A stretch of DNA of 64,000 bases from Niveispirillum sp. (GTDB lineage Bacteria; Pseudomonadota; Alphaproteobacteria; Azospirillales; Azospirillaceae), in assembly GCF_017996735.1 (NCBI RefSeq), contig NZ_JAGOGJ010000001.1, positions 1 through 64,000 on the forward strand, given 5' to 3'. The translations under genes were made by a program, and so were the position numbers. The notes under the pieces were generated by a model. The model saw nothing but the letters and a program-made list of their open reading frames with translations. It searched no databases and was not told where the DNA came from. Shown here piece after piece: positions 44,695-53,460 of the stretch. How positions within the stretch are numbered: position 1 is the stretch's first letter; every line of letters begins with the position of its first letter.

Positions 44695-45513
44695 ATGACC
44701 GAGATTGCTGATCGTACAGCCTTCATCACGGGTGGCGCCAATGGCATCGGCCTGGGCATCGCCCGGTCCCTGGCCCGTGCCGGGGCCAGACTGGCGCTGG
44801 TCGACCTGGATGCCGATGGACTGGCCCGGGCGAAGGCCGAGTTGGACGAGGTTACACAGGTCTTCACGGCGGTCCTGGATGTCCGCGACCGCACGGCCTA
44901 CGCAAGCGTGGCGGCCGATGCCGAAGCACAAGTGGGGCCCGTATCGATCCTGGTGAATAATGCCGGTGTTGCCGGCGGGGCGCCCGCGCACAAGTTGAGC
45001 TATGACCTGTGGGACTGGGGCATGGGGATCAACCTGGACGGGGTGATCAACGGCATCCAGACCTTCCTGCCCGGTATGGCGGCGCGCGGTGCCGGCGGGC
45101 ACATCGTCAATACGGCATCCGGCGCGGGGCTGGTGGCCCGCACGGGAGGCGTCCTGTACTGCACCGCCAAATTCGCCGTCGTGGGGATGAGCGAGGCGCT
45201 GGCCCTGGAGCTCCCGCCGCAAGGCATCGGTGTGACCGTCCTCTGTCCCGGTCCGGTTGCGACCGACATCGTGACGCGGACACAGGCTGCACAACCGGTG
45301 ACGGCCAGGAGGCCGCTGTCGGCCGCGCAGCAGGCACGGATCGAGGAAACATCGAAATATCTGGCGAAGGGGACCTCACCCGATGTCGTCGGTGACATGG
45401 TGCGGGACGCGATCCGGAAGAACCAGCTCTATGTCCACACTGATCGCCTCGCCATGGAGATGATCATGGAGCGGAGCAAGGCACTGCTCGACGCCATGCC
45501 GCCGGCGGCTTGA
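44695..45513 (+). CDS. SDR-family oxidoreductase (paralogue 1 of 3)
   Basis: A 272-residue SDR with ITGGANGIGLGIARSLARAG, NNAGVAGG, serine in NTASGAG, and the active-site Y-C-T-A-K. It has a characteristic C terminus (LYVHTDRLAMEMI...KALLDAMP). It is strongly similar across its full length to the two tandem SDRs at 49949 and 50854, which share the LALVDLD cofactor segment (Asp for NAD). It follows a crotonase gene and precedes the TonB receptor gene after 231 bp. Confidence 0.92.
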   Translation: MTEIADRTAFITGGANGIGLGIARSLARAGARLALVDLDADGLARAKAELDEVTQVFTAVLDVRDRTAYASVAADAEAQVGPVSILVNNAGVAGGAPAHKLSYDLWDWGMGINLDGVINGIQTFLPGMAARGAGGHIVNTASGAGLVARTGGVLYCTAKFAVVGMSEALALELPPQGIGVTVLCPGPVATDIVTRTQAAQPVTARRPLSAAQQARIEETSKYLAKGTSPDVVGDMVRDAIRKNQLYVHTDRLAMEMIMERSKALLDAMPPAA

Positions 45514-45744
45514 GTTGCAGCCGCGGCTGTAAGCAGCAGGGGCGACAGCATCGCCCCCCGTCAGATTGACTGTGACTACGAACCACGATCAGCGCAGGCC
45601 AGCGTCCGGCGCTGCGTCGGGGAGATGTGTGCGCTCCCGTGAAGCCATGATTTTCAGGTATGACCTGCCGGGATGGGGATTTGACTGGTCTCACCGCGCA
45701 GACATGAAGGCAACAACAACGAAAGTCCGGGGAGGACGGTTACA

Positions 45745-47916
45745 ATGAAGGCGAGAATAGTCAAAACGTTCACGTCGCTGTTGGCGATTACAGGTGCTGC
45801 CAGCGCCTACGCGCAGAATGCCACCACAACACCGGCGATGCCGCCGGCCGCCGGCGACAGTTTGCAGGAAATCAGCCTGGACTATATCGTCGTCACGGCC
45901 CAGCGCCGATCGCAGCGGCTGGTGGACGTTCCGATCTCGATCACCACGGCCACGGCGGAGGATCTTGAGCGCATCGGTCCTGCCTCGCTGGAAAACCTGA
46001 CCAAGGCGGCACCGGGCGTTTATCTGCAGCGTAATATCTATGGCCTGTCGCCGACGATCCGCGGCATCGGCTCGACGCTGGCCGCCTCGGGCGGCGAGCA
46101 GAACGTATCCGTCTATGTAGACGAGATCTACTATCCGACCCCGTCGGGCAATATCTTTGATCTGGCCAGCATCGCCGGTGTGGAGGTGCTGAAGGGACCG
46201 CAGGGGACGCTGTTCGGACGCAACGCCACCGGCGGCGCTGTCCTGCTGCGCACACTCGACCCCGGCTCGACGGTGGAGGGCCGTTTCAACGCCTCCTACG
46301 AACGTTTCGATCAGGTACGCACCAGCGCCTATCTCAATGTTCCGCTGGATGACAAGGTCGCCGTCAACGGCTCCGTAGCCTATCGTTATTCCAATGGCTA
46401 TGTCCGTGACCTGAAGACGGACAAGATCACCAACCAGGGCGACAGTTTCACGGCGCGCGGTAAGCTGCTGGTGGAACCGACGGATGACCTGTCGGTCGTC
46501 TTCACGGTGGCCCATGCCGATTTCGACGATCCGTCGGGCAGCGATACCAAGAACATCCGACCGGCCCGGCTTGTCGCGGCCATGGGCGGGCCAATCGCCC
46601 AGGACCGTTACCATTCGTCCAACAATACCGAGCAGTACATCAAGACCGAAACCGACGAGTACAGCGCCCGGGCCAGACTTGATGTCTGGGGCGGCACGCT
46701 GTCGTCCTTCACGGCATTCCTTCGTAACGATCTTGCGGCGCGCAATGAGATTGACCTGAGCTATCTGAACCAGGATGTCGCGCTGAAGGTCGCGACCAAG
46801 ACCTTCTCCCAGGAAGTGAATTTTGCCTCGGCTGAGAACGAGCCCTTCACCTATGTCGCCGGTGTCTACTACTTCCGAAGCCGGAGCAAAGTGCCGATCC
46901 TGACGTCCACTGGCACGCCGCTGTCCAATTCCGCTGGTCGTTTGAATTCCATTGCCGGTTATGCGGACGGAACCTACAGGATCGGCGATTTCTCGATCAT
47001 CGGTGGCATCCGCTACAGTGATGAGGATCGCGGAAATTCCAGTGCCATGGGTGTCCTGGCGCCGTCCCCTTATACCCGCATACAAAAACAGACCGACCGG
47101 CAATGGACGCCGCGCGTGGGCGTCAGTTATGCGCTTACCGAGGGGTCCAAAATCTACACAACCTACAGCAAGGGCTTCAAAAGCGGCGTGTTCGATGCGA
47201 CGTCGGCAAACGGACCCAGCGTCTCGCCGGAGAAGGTGGATGCGTTCGAGATTGGCCTGAAGTCGGCGACACGCGACATCTCGTTCAATGCTGCGGCTTT
47301 CTATTATGATTACAAAGACACGCAGGTGAATGCGACAATCTCCGGCCAGAACGGCGCGGTGTTCAACCAGTTGTTCAATGTGCCGAAGTCCCGCATATAC
47401 GGCGTGGAAGCCGATATGACGGCGCATCTCAGCGAGGCCTTCGATCTGCGTACCGCCGTCGCCTATACCCATGCGCGCTATGTTGATTTCAAATCCGCAC
47501 CGGGCTATGTGGATAATCCCAGGCTTCCGGCGACGGCGGGCGGGTTGCTCTACGCCAATGTCAGTCTGGATGTCAGCGGTGCCACCATGGTGCGGGCACC
47601 GGAATTCACGGCCAGTTCGACACTGACCTATTATGCGTCCTTGGATGCAAACAAGGAACTGACCGTGGCGCTGTCGCCCTATTACAGCAGCCGCGTCTAT
47701 TTCACCTTCGATAACAGCCTCAGCCAGCCCGGCTATGTGGCGCTCGACGGGTCAGTGACCTTGACGGTGAATGATAACATGACCTTCTCGGTCTATGGCC
47801 GCAACCTCACCGACAGCAAATACAAGATCAGCATGAGCCAGAACGCACTTTCGCTGGAAGGAGTGCGCTACGTCCAGCCGCGGGTCTTTGGCGTGTCGTT
47901 CGGATATTCCTTCTGA
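45745..47916 (+). CDS. TonB-dependent outer-membrane receptor
   Basis: A 723-residue receptor. The signal peptide ends near SAYAQN; the plug start YIVVTAQRRSQRLVDVPISI follows, then VLKGPQGTLFGRNATGG, and a beta-barrel that ends in the terminal aromatic GVSFGYSF. ATG 45745 has a strong GGGGAGGA site. It is one of two non-iron-type receptors in the catabolic region; the other (1261) is about 70 residues longer and only modestly similar, so they may take different but related compounds. A long perfect hairpin follows the stop. Confidence 0.93.
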   Translation: MKARIVKTFTSLLAITGAASAYAQNATTTPAMPPAAGDSLQEISLDYIVVTAQRRSQRLVDVPISITTATAEDLERIGPASLENLTKAAPGVYLQRNIYGLSPTIRGIGSTLAASGGEQNVSVYVDEIYYPTPSGNIFDLASIAGVEVLKGPQGTLFGRNATGGAVLLRTLDPGSTVEGRFNASYERFDQVRTSAYLNVPLDDKVAVNGSVAYRYSNGYVRDLKTDKITNQGDSFTARGKLLVEPTDDLSVVFTVAHADFDDPSGSDTKNIRPARLVAAMGGPIAQDRYHSSNNTEQYIKTETDEYSARARLDVWGGTLSSFTAFLRNDLAARNEIDLSYLNQDVALKVATKTFSQEVNFASAENEPFTYVAGVYYFRSRSKVPILTSTGTPLSNSAGRLNSIAGYADGTYRIGDFSIIGGIRYSDEDRGNSSAMGVLAPSPYTRIQKQTDRQWTPRVGVSYALTEGSKIYTTYSKGFKSGVFDATSANGPSVSPEKVDAFEIGLKSATRDISFNAAAFYYDYKDTQVNATISGQNGAVFNQLFNVPKSRIYGVEADMTAHLSEAFDLRTAVAYTHARYVDFKSAPGYVDNPRLPATAGGLLYANVSLDVSGATMVRAPEFTASSTLTYYASLDANKELTVALSPYYSSRVYFTFDNSLSQPGYVALDGSVTLTVNDNMTFSVYGRNLTDSKYKISMSQNALSLEGVRYVQPRVFGVSFGYSF

Positions 47917-47949
47917 TCCGGCGGGGCCGGTCCTCAGGTCCTGATTTCC

Positions 47950-47989
47950 GTTCGGGCAGCGATGACGGTTTCGTCATCGCTGCCCGAAC
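47950..47989. terminator. Perfect 18-bp hairpin between convergent genes
   Basis: An uninterrupted 18-bp stem (47950-47967 with 47972-47989) with a four-base GTTT loop lies between the receptor stop and the stop of the convergent crotonase. T-runs on both flanks are short (CCGTTTAA to the right, ATTTCC to the left), so it probably acts as a bidirectional terminator or 3'-end stabiliser. Confidence 0.7.
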
Positions 47990-48001
47990 CCGTTTAAGGG
48001 A

Positions 48002-48778
48002 TCAGCGTCCTTTCCATTCTGGTGTCCGCTTCTCGGCGAAGGCGGCGGGGCCTTCGACATAGTCCTGCGAATTCAGCATTGTCTTCATAGCCGGGTATTC
48101 CCACTGTCCGGCAATGCCCTCCACCACTGTTGTGCCACGACCGCGCAGGGTGGCTTCCTTGATGGCGCGAAGGGACAGGGGGCCGCAGGCCAGCATGTCG
48201 CCGGCCCAGCGGCGGGCGGTGTCCAGAACATCAGCTTCCGCCACCTCGTTCACGAAGCCAAGCGCCGCGCCCTCCGCAGCGCTGACCCGGCGACCCGTCA
48301 GCATCAGCCCCATGGCGCGGTGGAAACCGATCGTGTGTGGCAGTCGCTGGATGCCGCCGGCCAGCGGGGCAAGGCCGACACGGGGTTCGGGAAGCGCGAA
48401 GACGGCATGGGCCGCCGCCACGATCACGTCGCACACCAGCGCGATTTCAAACCCACCACCCATGGCAACGCCATTCACGGCGGCGATGACGGGCTTTGTG
48501 AGATCGAAGCGGGAGGTAAGGCCCGCAAATCCCGTTGGCGGTAATTGCAGCCCGCCTCCGGCCGCCTGCTGCTTCAGATCATGGCCGGCGCAGAACGCCT
48601 TGGTCCCGGACCCGGTGATGATCGCAACCCATTGATCATCATCGGCCGCGAAGGCATCGAAAGCCGCCTCCAGTTCCAGGTGGGCGGCAAGGTTCAGCGC
48701 ATTATGCGCCTCGGGCCGGTTGAGGGTGACAATGGTGAGCCGCCCCTCGCGGCTCACATTGATATATTGATAGCTCAT
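48002..48778 (-). CDS. Enoyl-CoA hydratase
   Basis: A 258-residue crotonase of normal length. Oxyanion-hole segments are KAFCAGHDLKQ and GVAMGGGFEIALVCD. The catalytic-region ALPEPRVGLAPLAGGIQRL keeps the first glutamate (PEPRVG) of true enoyl-CoA hydratases. It ends with the family-standard FAEKRTPEWKGR. It is co-directional with the SDR at 48811 and 32 bases from it, so hydration and 3-hydroxyacyl-CoA oxidation may be encoded together. Confidence 0.94.
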   Translation of the reverse strand: MSYQYINVSREGRLTIVTLNRPEAHNALNLAAHLELEAAFDAFAADDDQWVAIITGSGTKAFCAGHDLKQQAAGGGLQLPPTGFAGLTSRFDLTKPVIAAVNGVAMGGGFEIALVCDVIVAAAHAVFALPEPRVGLAPLAGGIQRLPHTIGFHRAMGLMLTGRRVSAAEGAALGFVNEVAEADVLDTARRWAGDMLACGPLSLRAIKEATLRGRGTTVVEGIAGQWEYPAMKTMLNSQDYVEGPAAFAEKRTPEWKGR

Positions 48779-48810
48779 GGGCTGGTTCCCTGCTTGGACA
48801 AGGGGCTGCG

Positions 48811-49575
48811 TTATTTCGGCGCCATGCGGATGCAGCCATCCAGGCGGATGGTCTCGCCATTCAGCATGGGATTGTCGATGATCGCTGCCACCATGCGGGC
48901 AAACTCATCCGGCTGACCCAGGCGGCTTGGGAATGGTGCCTGTTTGCCCAGGGAGTCCTGCGCGTCTTGCGGCAACGAAGCCAGCAGCGGGGTCAGGAAC
49001 AGGCCCGGTGCGAGTGTGACCACGCGGATGCCGTACCGCGCCAGTTCCCGTGCGATGGGCAGGGTCATGCCGACAACACCACCCTTGGAGGCGGCATAGG
49101 CGGCCTGGCCGATCTGGCCGTCGAAGGCGGCAACGCTGGCCGTATTCACGATAACCCCACGTTCCTCCGGGCCGATCGTGTCGGCATCCTGGATGCGGGC
49201 GGCGAATTTCGACAAGACGTTGAAACTGCCGATCAGGTTGATGCTGATGATCTTGGAAAATGTGGCAAGCGGCAGCGCTTTGCCGTCCCGTCCGATCACC
49301 TTTGCCGGGGGGCCGACACCGGCACAGTTCACGAGGATCCGCGCCTTGCCATTCAGGCCCTCCGCCTCCTGGATCGCCGCCTCCACGGCTTTCTCGTCCG
49401 TCACATCGACCGGGATGAAATGACCACCGATCTGCCGGGCATGGGCCGCGCCAAGTTCGGCATTGAGGTCGAAGATGGTGACTTTCGCGCCGGCCTTGGC
49501 CAGAAGCGCCGCCGTGGCGCCGCCCAGTCCCGAGGCGCCGCCAGTGACGATGGCGCCAACTCCATTGATATCCAT
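48811..49575 (-). CDS. SDR, 3-hydroxyacyl-CoA dehydrogenase type II (HSD10)-like
   Basis: A 254-residue SDR resembling 17beta-HSD10/3-hydroxyacyl-CoA dehydrogenase type 2. It has TGGASGLGGATA, NCAGVGPP, an insertion after it (AKVIGRDGKALP) typical of this subgroup, Y-A-A-S-K, and the ending LNGETIRLDGCIRM. It would oxidise a 3-hydroxyacyl-CoA, and relatives also act on steroid hydroxyls. ATG 49575 has AGAGAG upstream. It is the first gene of a short leftward operon with the crotonase. Confidence 0.92.
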   Translation of the reverse strand: MDINGVGAIVTGGASGLGGATAALLAKAGAKVTIFDLNAELGAAHARQIGGHFIPVDVTDEKAVEAAIQEAEGLNGKARILVNCAGVGPPAKVIGRDGKALPLATFSKIISINLIGSFNVLSKFAARIQDADTIGPEERGVIVNTASVAAFDGQIGQAAYAASKGGVVGMTLPIARELARYGIRVVTLAPGLFLTPLLASLPQDAQDSLGKQAPFPSRLGQPDEFARMVAAIIDNPMLNGETIRLDGCIRMAPK

Positions 49576-49948
49576 TGCAATCTCTCTGTCGGTTAATTTG
49601 AAGGCCGGTGGCGTCATGCAGCCGATGCGCGGGGAAACGACGTTTCGCCCCCGCGGTTATGCGATCCGGATGCAGGGCACAGGTGAAGCCGTCGGCATCC
49701 CGCCCCGGGCCAATGTGAAGATTATAGGGTGCGGGGTGTGTTGAGGTCCGACTAAACGGCAGCACCTATTCCCCCGGGGCATTGCCCGGCTCCGCTTTGC
49801 ATTTGGTGAACACCCAGCCGTACCCTAGCGTTGGAGCGAATTCATCCAGGCCGATTGCCCACAGGGACATGGGTGCGAGGGTACAGCCCCGCACCTGTGA
49901 TCGTTCTGTTCAGGCGGCGAGAAGATATGAAGGTTAGGGAGACACTGA
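49576..49948. promoter_or_regulatory. Divergent promoter region with a 13-bp palindrome
   Basis: No convincing gene in these 373 bases between the leftward SDR-crotonase pair and the rightward SDR-SDR-ligase block. A palindrome GAAACG-A-CGTTTC at 49634-49646, flanked by G- and C-runs, is the best operator candidate. It sits about 60 bases upstream of the leftward start. The remainder shows no motif I can support. Confidence 0.4.
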
Positions 49949-50779
49949 ATGACCGATGTGCATGGGCGGACCGCCTTTATCACCGGTGGCGGCAACGGGA
50001 TCGGGTTGGGAATTGCGCGCAGCCTTGCGCGGGCCGGGGCCAAACTGGCCCTGGTCGACCTGGATACCGATGCCCTGGCCCGCGCCAAGGCGGAACTGGA
50101 GCAGATCACGCCGGTGGAGACCTACCGGCTTGATGTGCGTGACCGCGCTGCCTACGCCGCCGTTGCGGCGGCGGTTGAGCAATCGCTGGGGCCGGTATCG
50201 CTGCTGTTCAACAATGCCGGTGTTGCCGGCGGTGCCCCGGCGGCGAAGCTGACCTACGATCTCTGGGATTGGGGGATCGGGATCAATCTCCATGGCGTCA
50301 TCAATGGCATCCAGACATTTCTGCCGGGAATGGTCGCGCGGGGTCTGGGGGGCCACATCGTTAATACCGCGTCCGGCGCCGGACTGGCAGCGACCACGTC
50401 CGGTGTGCTGTACAGCACGGCCAAGTTCGGCGTGGTGGGCATGTCCGAGGCGCTCAATGCCGAACTGGGGGGCGCCGGTATCGGCGTCACCGTGCTGTGC
50501 CCCGGTCCCGTCGCGACGGGTATCATCCAGCGCTCGGCCAGTACATCGCCCAAGGCCGGCCTGGTCCTGACCGAAGAGCAGAAGCGGGCGAGCGCGGAGC
50601 GGGTCGCCAAGATGACCGTGGCCCTGAACCAGGGTGTCGGCATTGATGATGTCGGCGAGATGGTGCTCAAGGCCGTGCGTGAGAACAGCCTCTACATCCA
50701 TACCGACCGCGTCATGGAAGCCCCCATCAAGGCCCGCACCAAGGCCCTGCTGGATGCCATGCCTGCCCCGGCCGCCTGA
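49949..50779 (+). CDS. SDR-family oxidoreductase (paralogue 2 of 3)
   Basis: A 276-residue SDR, strongly similar to the next gene and to the SDR at 44695. It has ITGGGNGIGLGIARSLARAG, NNAGVAGG, NTASGAG, and Y-S-T-A-K at the active site. The C terminus ends LYIHTDRVMEAPIKARTKALLDAM. An AGGTTAGGGAG-like site precedes ATG 49949. Tandem duplication with the following gene suggests related but distinct hydroxy substrates, or dosage. Confidence 0.92.
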   Translation: MTDVHGRTAFITGGGNGIGLGIARSLARAGAKLALVDLDTDALARAKAELEQITPVETYRLDVRDRAAYAAVAAAVEQSLGPVSLLFNNAGVAGGAPAAKLTYDLWDWGIGINLHGVINGIQTFLPGMVARGLGGHIVNTASGAGLAATTSGVLYSTAKFGVVGMSEALNAELGGAGIGVTVLCPGPVATGIIQRSASTSPKAGLVLTEEQKRASAERVAKMTVALNQGVGIDDVGEMVLKAVRENSLYIHTDRVMEAPIKARTKALLDAMPAPAA

Positions 50780-50853
50780 CCGGTTACGCAACCATGGTCC
50801 CGGCCGGGAGGCACTTTCCGGCCAAGTTGGGATATGACGTCAGGAGAGATCGG

Positions 50854-51675
50854 ATGACTGATATACAGGGACGTGTCGCCTTCATCACCGGCGGTGCCAA
50901 TGGCATCGGCCTTGGCATCGCCCGGACTTTTGCACGCGCTGGCGCCAGGTTGGCGCTGGCAGATCTGGATGGCGACGGTCTTGCCCGCGCCAAGGCCGAG
51001 TTGCAGGAGATCACCCAGGTCGGGACCTATCGGCTGGACGTGCGTGACCGCGATGCCTATGCCGCCACTGCGGATGCGGCCGAAGCAGCACTTGGTCCTG
51101 TGTCGCTGCTGTTCAACAACGCCGGTGTCATTGTTGCGGAAACGCCGGGGAAACTGACCTACGACCTGTGGGATTTCGCCATCGGCATCAATCTCCACGG
51201 TGTCATCAATGGCATTCAAACCTTTGTGCCCAGGATGCTGAAACGGGGGCAGGGCGGACACGTCGTGAATACGTCTTCCGGCGCCGGTCTGGTGGCGACC
51301 GGGTCGGGCGTCCTTTACTGCACGGCCAAATTTGCCGTGGTTGGCATGTCTGAATCGCTGAACCTGGAACTGGCGTCCGCCGGGATCGGTGTCAGCGTCC
51401 TGTGCCCAGGCCCCGTGGCGACCAATGTTATCCATCGCTCGCAGGAAGGCGTGCCGAAGGGAGCGGAACCCCTGTCGGAGGCACAGGAAAAACGGCGTGC
51501 GGAGCGGCGGGAAATGCTGAGTAAGGTGCTGCAGCAGGGGACCAGTGCGGACGAGGTCGGACGGATGGTCCTGACGGCGGTGGAACAGAACAGACTGTAC
51601 ATCCACACTGACCGCTTCATGGAAGAGCCCATCAAGGCCCGGACCCAGGCGCTGCTGGACGCGCTGCCCGGCTAG
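50854..51675 (+). CDS. SDR-family oxidoreductase (paralogue 3 of 3)
   Basis: A 273-residue SDR with ITGGANGIGLGIARTFARAG, NNAGVIVA, NTSSGAG, and Y-C-T-A-K. It shares the LYIHTDRFMEEPIKARTQALLDALP ending with its tandem partner. ATG 50854 (MTDIQGRVAF) is chosen because AGGAGAG lies upstream; a longer frame from 50794 is not conserved with the paralogues, which all begin MT(D/E). It is followed 69 bases later by an acyl-CoA ligase. Confidence 0.92.
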   Translation: MTDIQGRVAFITGGANGIGLGIARTFARAGARLALADLDGDGLARAKAELQEITQVGTYRLDVRDRDAYAATADAAEAALGPVSLLFNNAGVIVAETPGKLTYDLWDFAIGINLHGVINGIQTFVPRMLKRGQGGHVVNTSSGAGLVATGSGVLYCTAKFAVVGMSESLNLELASAGIGVSVLCPGPVATNVIHRSQEGVPKGAEPLSEAQEKRRAERREMLSKVLQQGTSADEVGRMVLTAVEQNRLYIHTDRFMEEPIKARTQALLDALPG

Positions 51676-51744
51676 AGCAGCGGTGGCCGGGCCTCGTCCG
51701 GCAATCCGGCTGTGTGTCCGACCATCGGAATGGAAACGGAAAAC

Positions 51745-53229
51745 ATGTCTTTCAAGTCCATGTCGTCGATCATCCAGGACCATGCGAAGCGAAAAGGGGC
51801 GGCGCCCGCCGTCACCTACCCCGACGGGTCGCTGACCTGGGAGGAACTGGATCGGCGTTCGAACCGTCGGGCCCGGCTGCTGGCGTCGCTGGGCGTCAGG
51901 CAGGACGATCTGGTGGTGATCATGCTGCCGAATGGTGCCGAGTTTCACGAGGCCGTGGCCGGCGTCTGGAAAGCCGGCGCGACGCCGTGTCTGCTGCCAT
52001 CCAAACTGCCCAGCCGCGAGGCGGGTGAAATCATTGCGCTGGCATCACCGTCGGCCGTGATCGGCGACGTGTCCTTTCCCTATGACGGACCCAGGGTACC
52101 GGCCGGTGCCCCGCTGGAGGCGTTCAGCGATGCCCCCATGCCCGACCTGGGAGCCAAGAGCTGGAAGGCCATCGCCAGCGGCGGTTCCAGCGGGCGTCCG
52201 AAGATCGTTGTCGATACGATGCCGGCCTTCGTCAACATGGACGCTCCGCCATACGCGCCGCTCGGCCTGGGCGAGGGTACGGTGGTGCTCAATCCCGGTC
52301 CGCTCTATCACAACATGCCGTTCCTGTTTACCGCGCTGGCCTTGCTGGCGGGGGCGCATGTTGTCGGCATGAGCCGTTTCAATCCCGAGGAATTCCTGCG
52401 TCTGGTGCAGGACCACAAGGCCAATTTCGTGGCCATGGTGCCGACGATGATGCAACGCGTCTGCGCGTTGCCGGACAGCGCCCGCCTATCCTATGACATG
52501 TCATCGCTGAAAAGCGTCTGGCATATGTCGGCGCCATGCCCGCCCTGGGTCAAGCGCGCCTGGATCGACTGGCTGGGCCCGGATCGGATTTTCGAGGCCT
52601 ATGGCGGCACCGAAGGCAGCGGCACCGCCATCACAGGCCGGGACTGGCTGCGCAAACCGGGGTCGGTGGGCAAGGTCGCACCGGGAACGGTACGCATCCT
52701 GCGCGAAGATGGCAGTGAGGCGGATGTCGGTGAGGTCGGAGAGGTTCATTTCACGGCCGCAGGTGCGGCCCGGTTCCGCTATATCGGCGCGGAACAGAGC
52801 CGGGACGCGTCGGGCGGGTTCTGGATCGGCGACCTTGGCCATGTCGATGCGGATGGTTACCTGTTCCTGGCGGATCGCCGGTCGGACCTGATCATCCGGG
52901 GCGGGGCCAATGTCTATCCGGCTGAAATCGAAGCGGTGCTGGACGAACATCCCCTCATCTCATCCTCCGCAGTGATCGGCCTGCCCGACGATGATCTGGG
53001 CCAGCGTGTCCATGCCATCATCCAATTGCGTGAGGGCAAACAGTTCGACTTTGCAGCCATTGATGCCCATGTCGAAGAGAGGCTGGCGAAATATAAATGG
53101 CCGGCAACCTTTGAGTTGAGCGCGACGCCCTTGCGCGATGATGCGGGCAAGGTCAGGCGGACAGCATTGAAGGCCGAGCGTGAAGCTTGGCTGGACGCGG
53201 GACACGCATTCGAGATTTCGCGAGCCTGA
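51745..53229 (+). CDS. Acyl-CoA synthetase (AMP-forming ligase), paralogue of 39342
   Basis: About 494 residues of the ANL family with ASGGSSGRPK (P-loop), GPLYHNMP, EAYGGTEGSG, IGDLGHVDADGY, ADRRSDLI and the catalytic lysine in RDDAGKVRRTAL. Shared unusual stretches with the ligase at 39342 (RAWIDWLGPDRI, RRSNRRAR near the N terminus) show duplication. It activates a carboxylic acid to its CoA ester. ATG 51745 (MSFKSMSS) or 51730 are both possible. A decayed dehydrogenase fragment follows the stop. Confidence 0.92.
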   Translation: MSFKSMSSIIQDHAKRKGAAPAVTYPDGSLTWEELDRRSNRRARLLASLGVRQDDLVVIMLPNGAEFHEAVAGVWKAGATPCLLPSKLPSREAGEIIALASPSAVIGDVSFPYDGPRVPAGAPLEAFSDAPMPDLGAKSWKAIASGGSSGRPKIVVDTMPAFVNMDAPPYAPLGLGEGTVVLNPGPLYHNMPFLFTALALLAGAHVVGMSRFNPEEFLRLVQDHKANFVAMVPTMMQRVCALPDSARLSYDMSSLKSVWHMSAPCPPWVKRAWIDWLGPDRIFEAYGGTEGSGTAITGRDWLRKPGSVGKVAPGTVRILREDGSEADVGEVGEVHFTAAGAARFRYIGAEQSRDASGGFWIGDLGHVDADGYLFLADRRSDLIIRGGANVYPAEIEAVLDEHPLISSSAVIGLPDDDLGQRVHAIIQLREGKQFDFAAIDAHVEERLAKYKWPATFELSATPLRDDAGKVRRTALKAEREAWLDAGHAFEISRA

Positions 53230-53257
53230 AGCGGGAGGCGCGCCGGTTTCTTCATTC

Positions 53258-53402
53258 GCGCGGTCCGAACCGGGCCTTTTCATCGTTGATCTGGCGGGGG
53301 GATGGCGTGGCGCGGAACGGGCAGGGGCGGCGCAGCTTTCCGATATTCTTGACAGGGCCGCTGTGCTGTTCGCGTTCGAGCAGGTCGGCGGGGCGTCTGC
53401 CG
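53258..53402 (+). pseudogene. Acyl-CoA dehydrogenase remnant
   Basis: The 231-bp gap after the ligase can be read as a fragment of a beta-type acyl-CoA dehydrogenase. One frame gives GLFIVDLAGG and then LDRAAVLFAFEQVGGA, which is the conserved helix before the RxQFGxPIGSFQA segment of that family. No start, flavin motif or C-terminal helices remain, and the frame ends at about 53419. It is probably the leftover of a deleted dehydrogenase gene; the homology is by eye. Confidence 0.45.
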
Positions 53403-53460
53403 CCGGACATTCGTGTTGATCGCGATATTCCGTTCAAAGATCTGCCGGTTGGAGTGTGAA

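Noticed and set aside
45566..45748. A 60-codon frame before the second TonB receptor as a small leader gene
   Set aside because: No ribosome-binding site or conserved features; it overlaps the receptor's own strong site and start.
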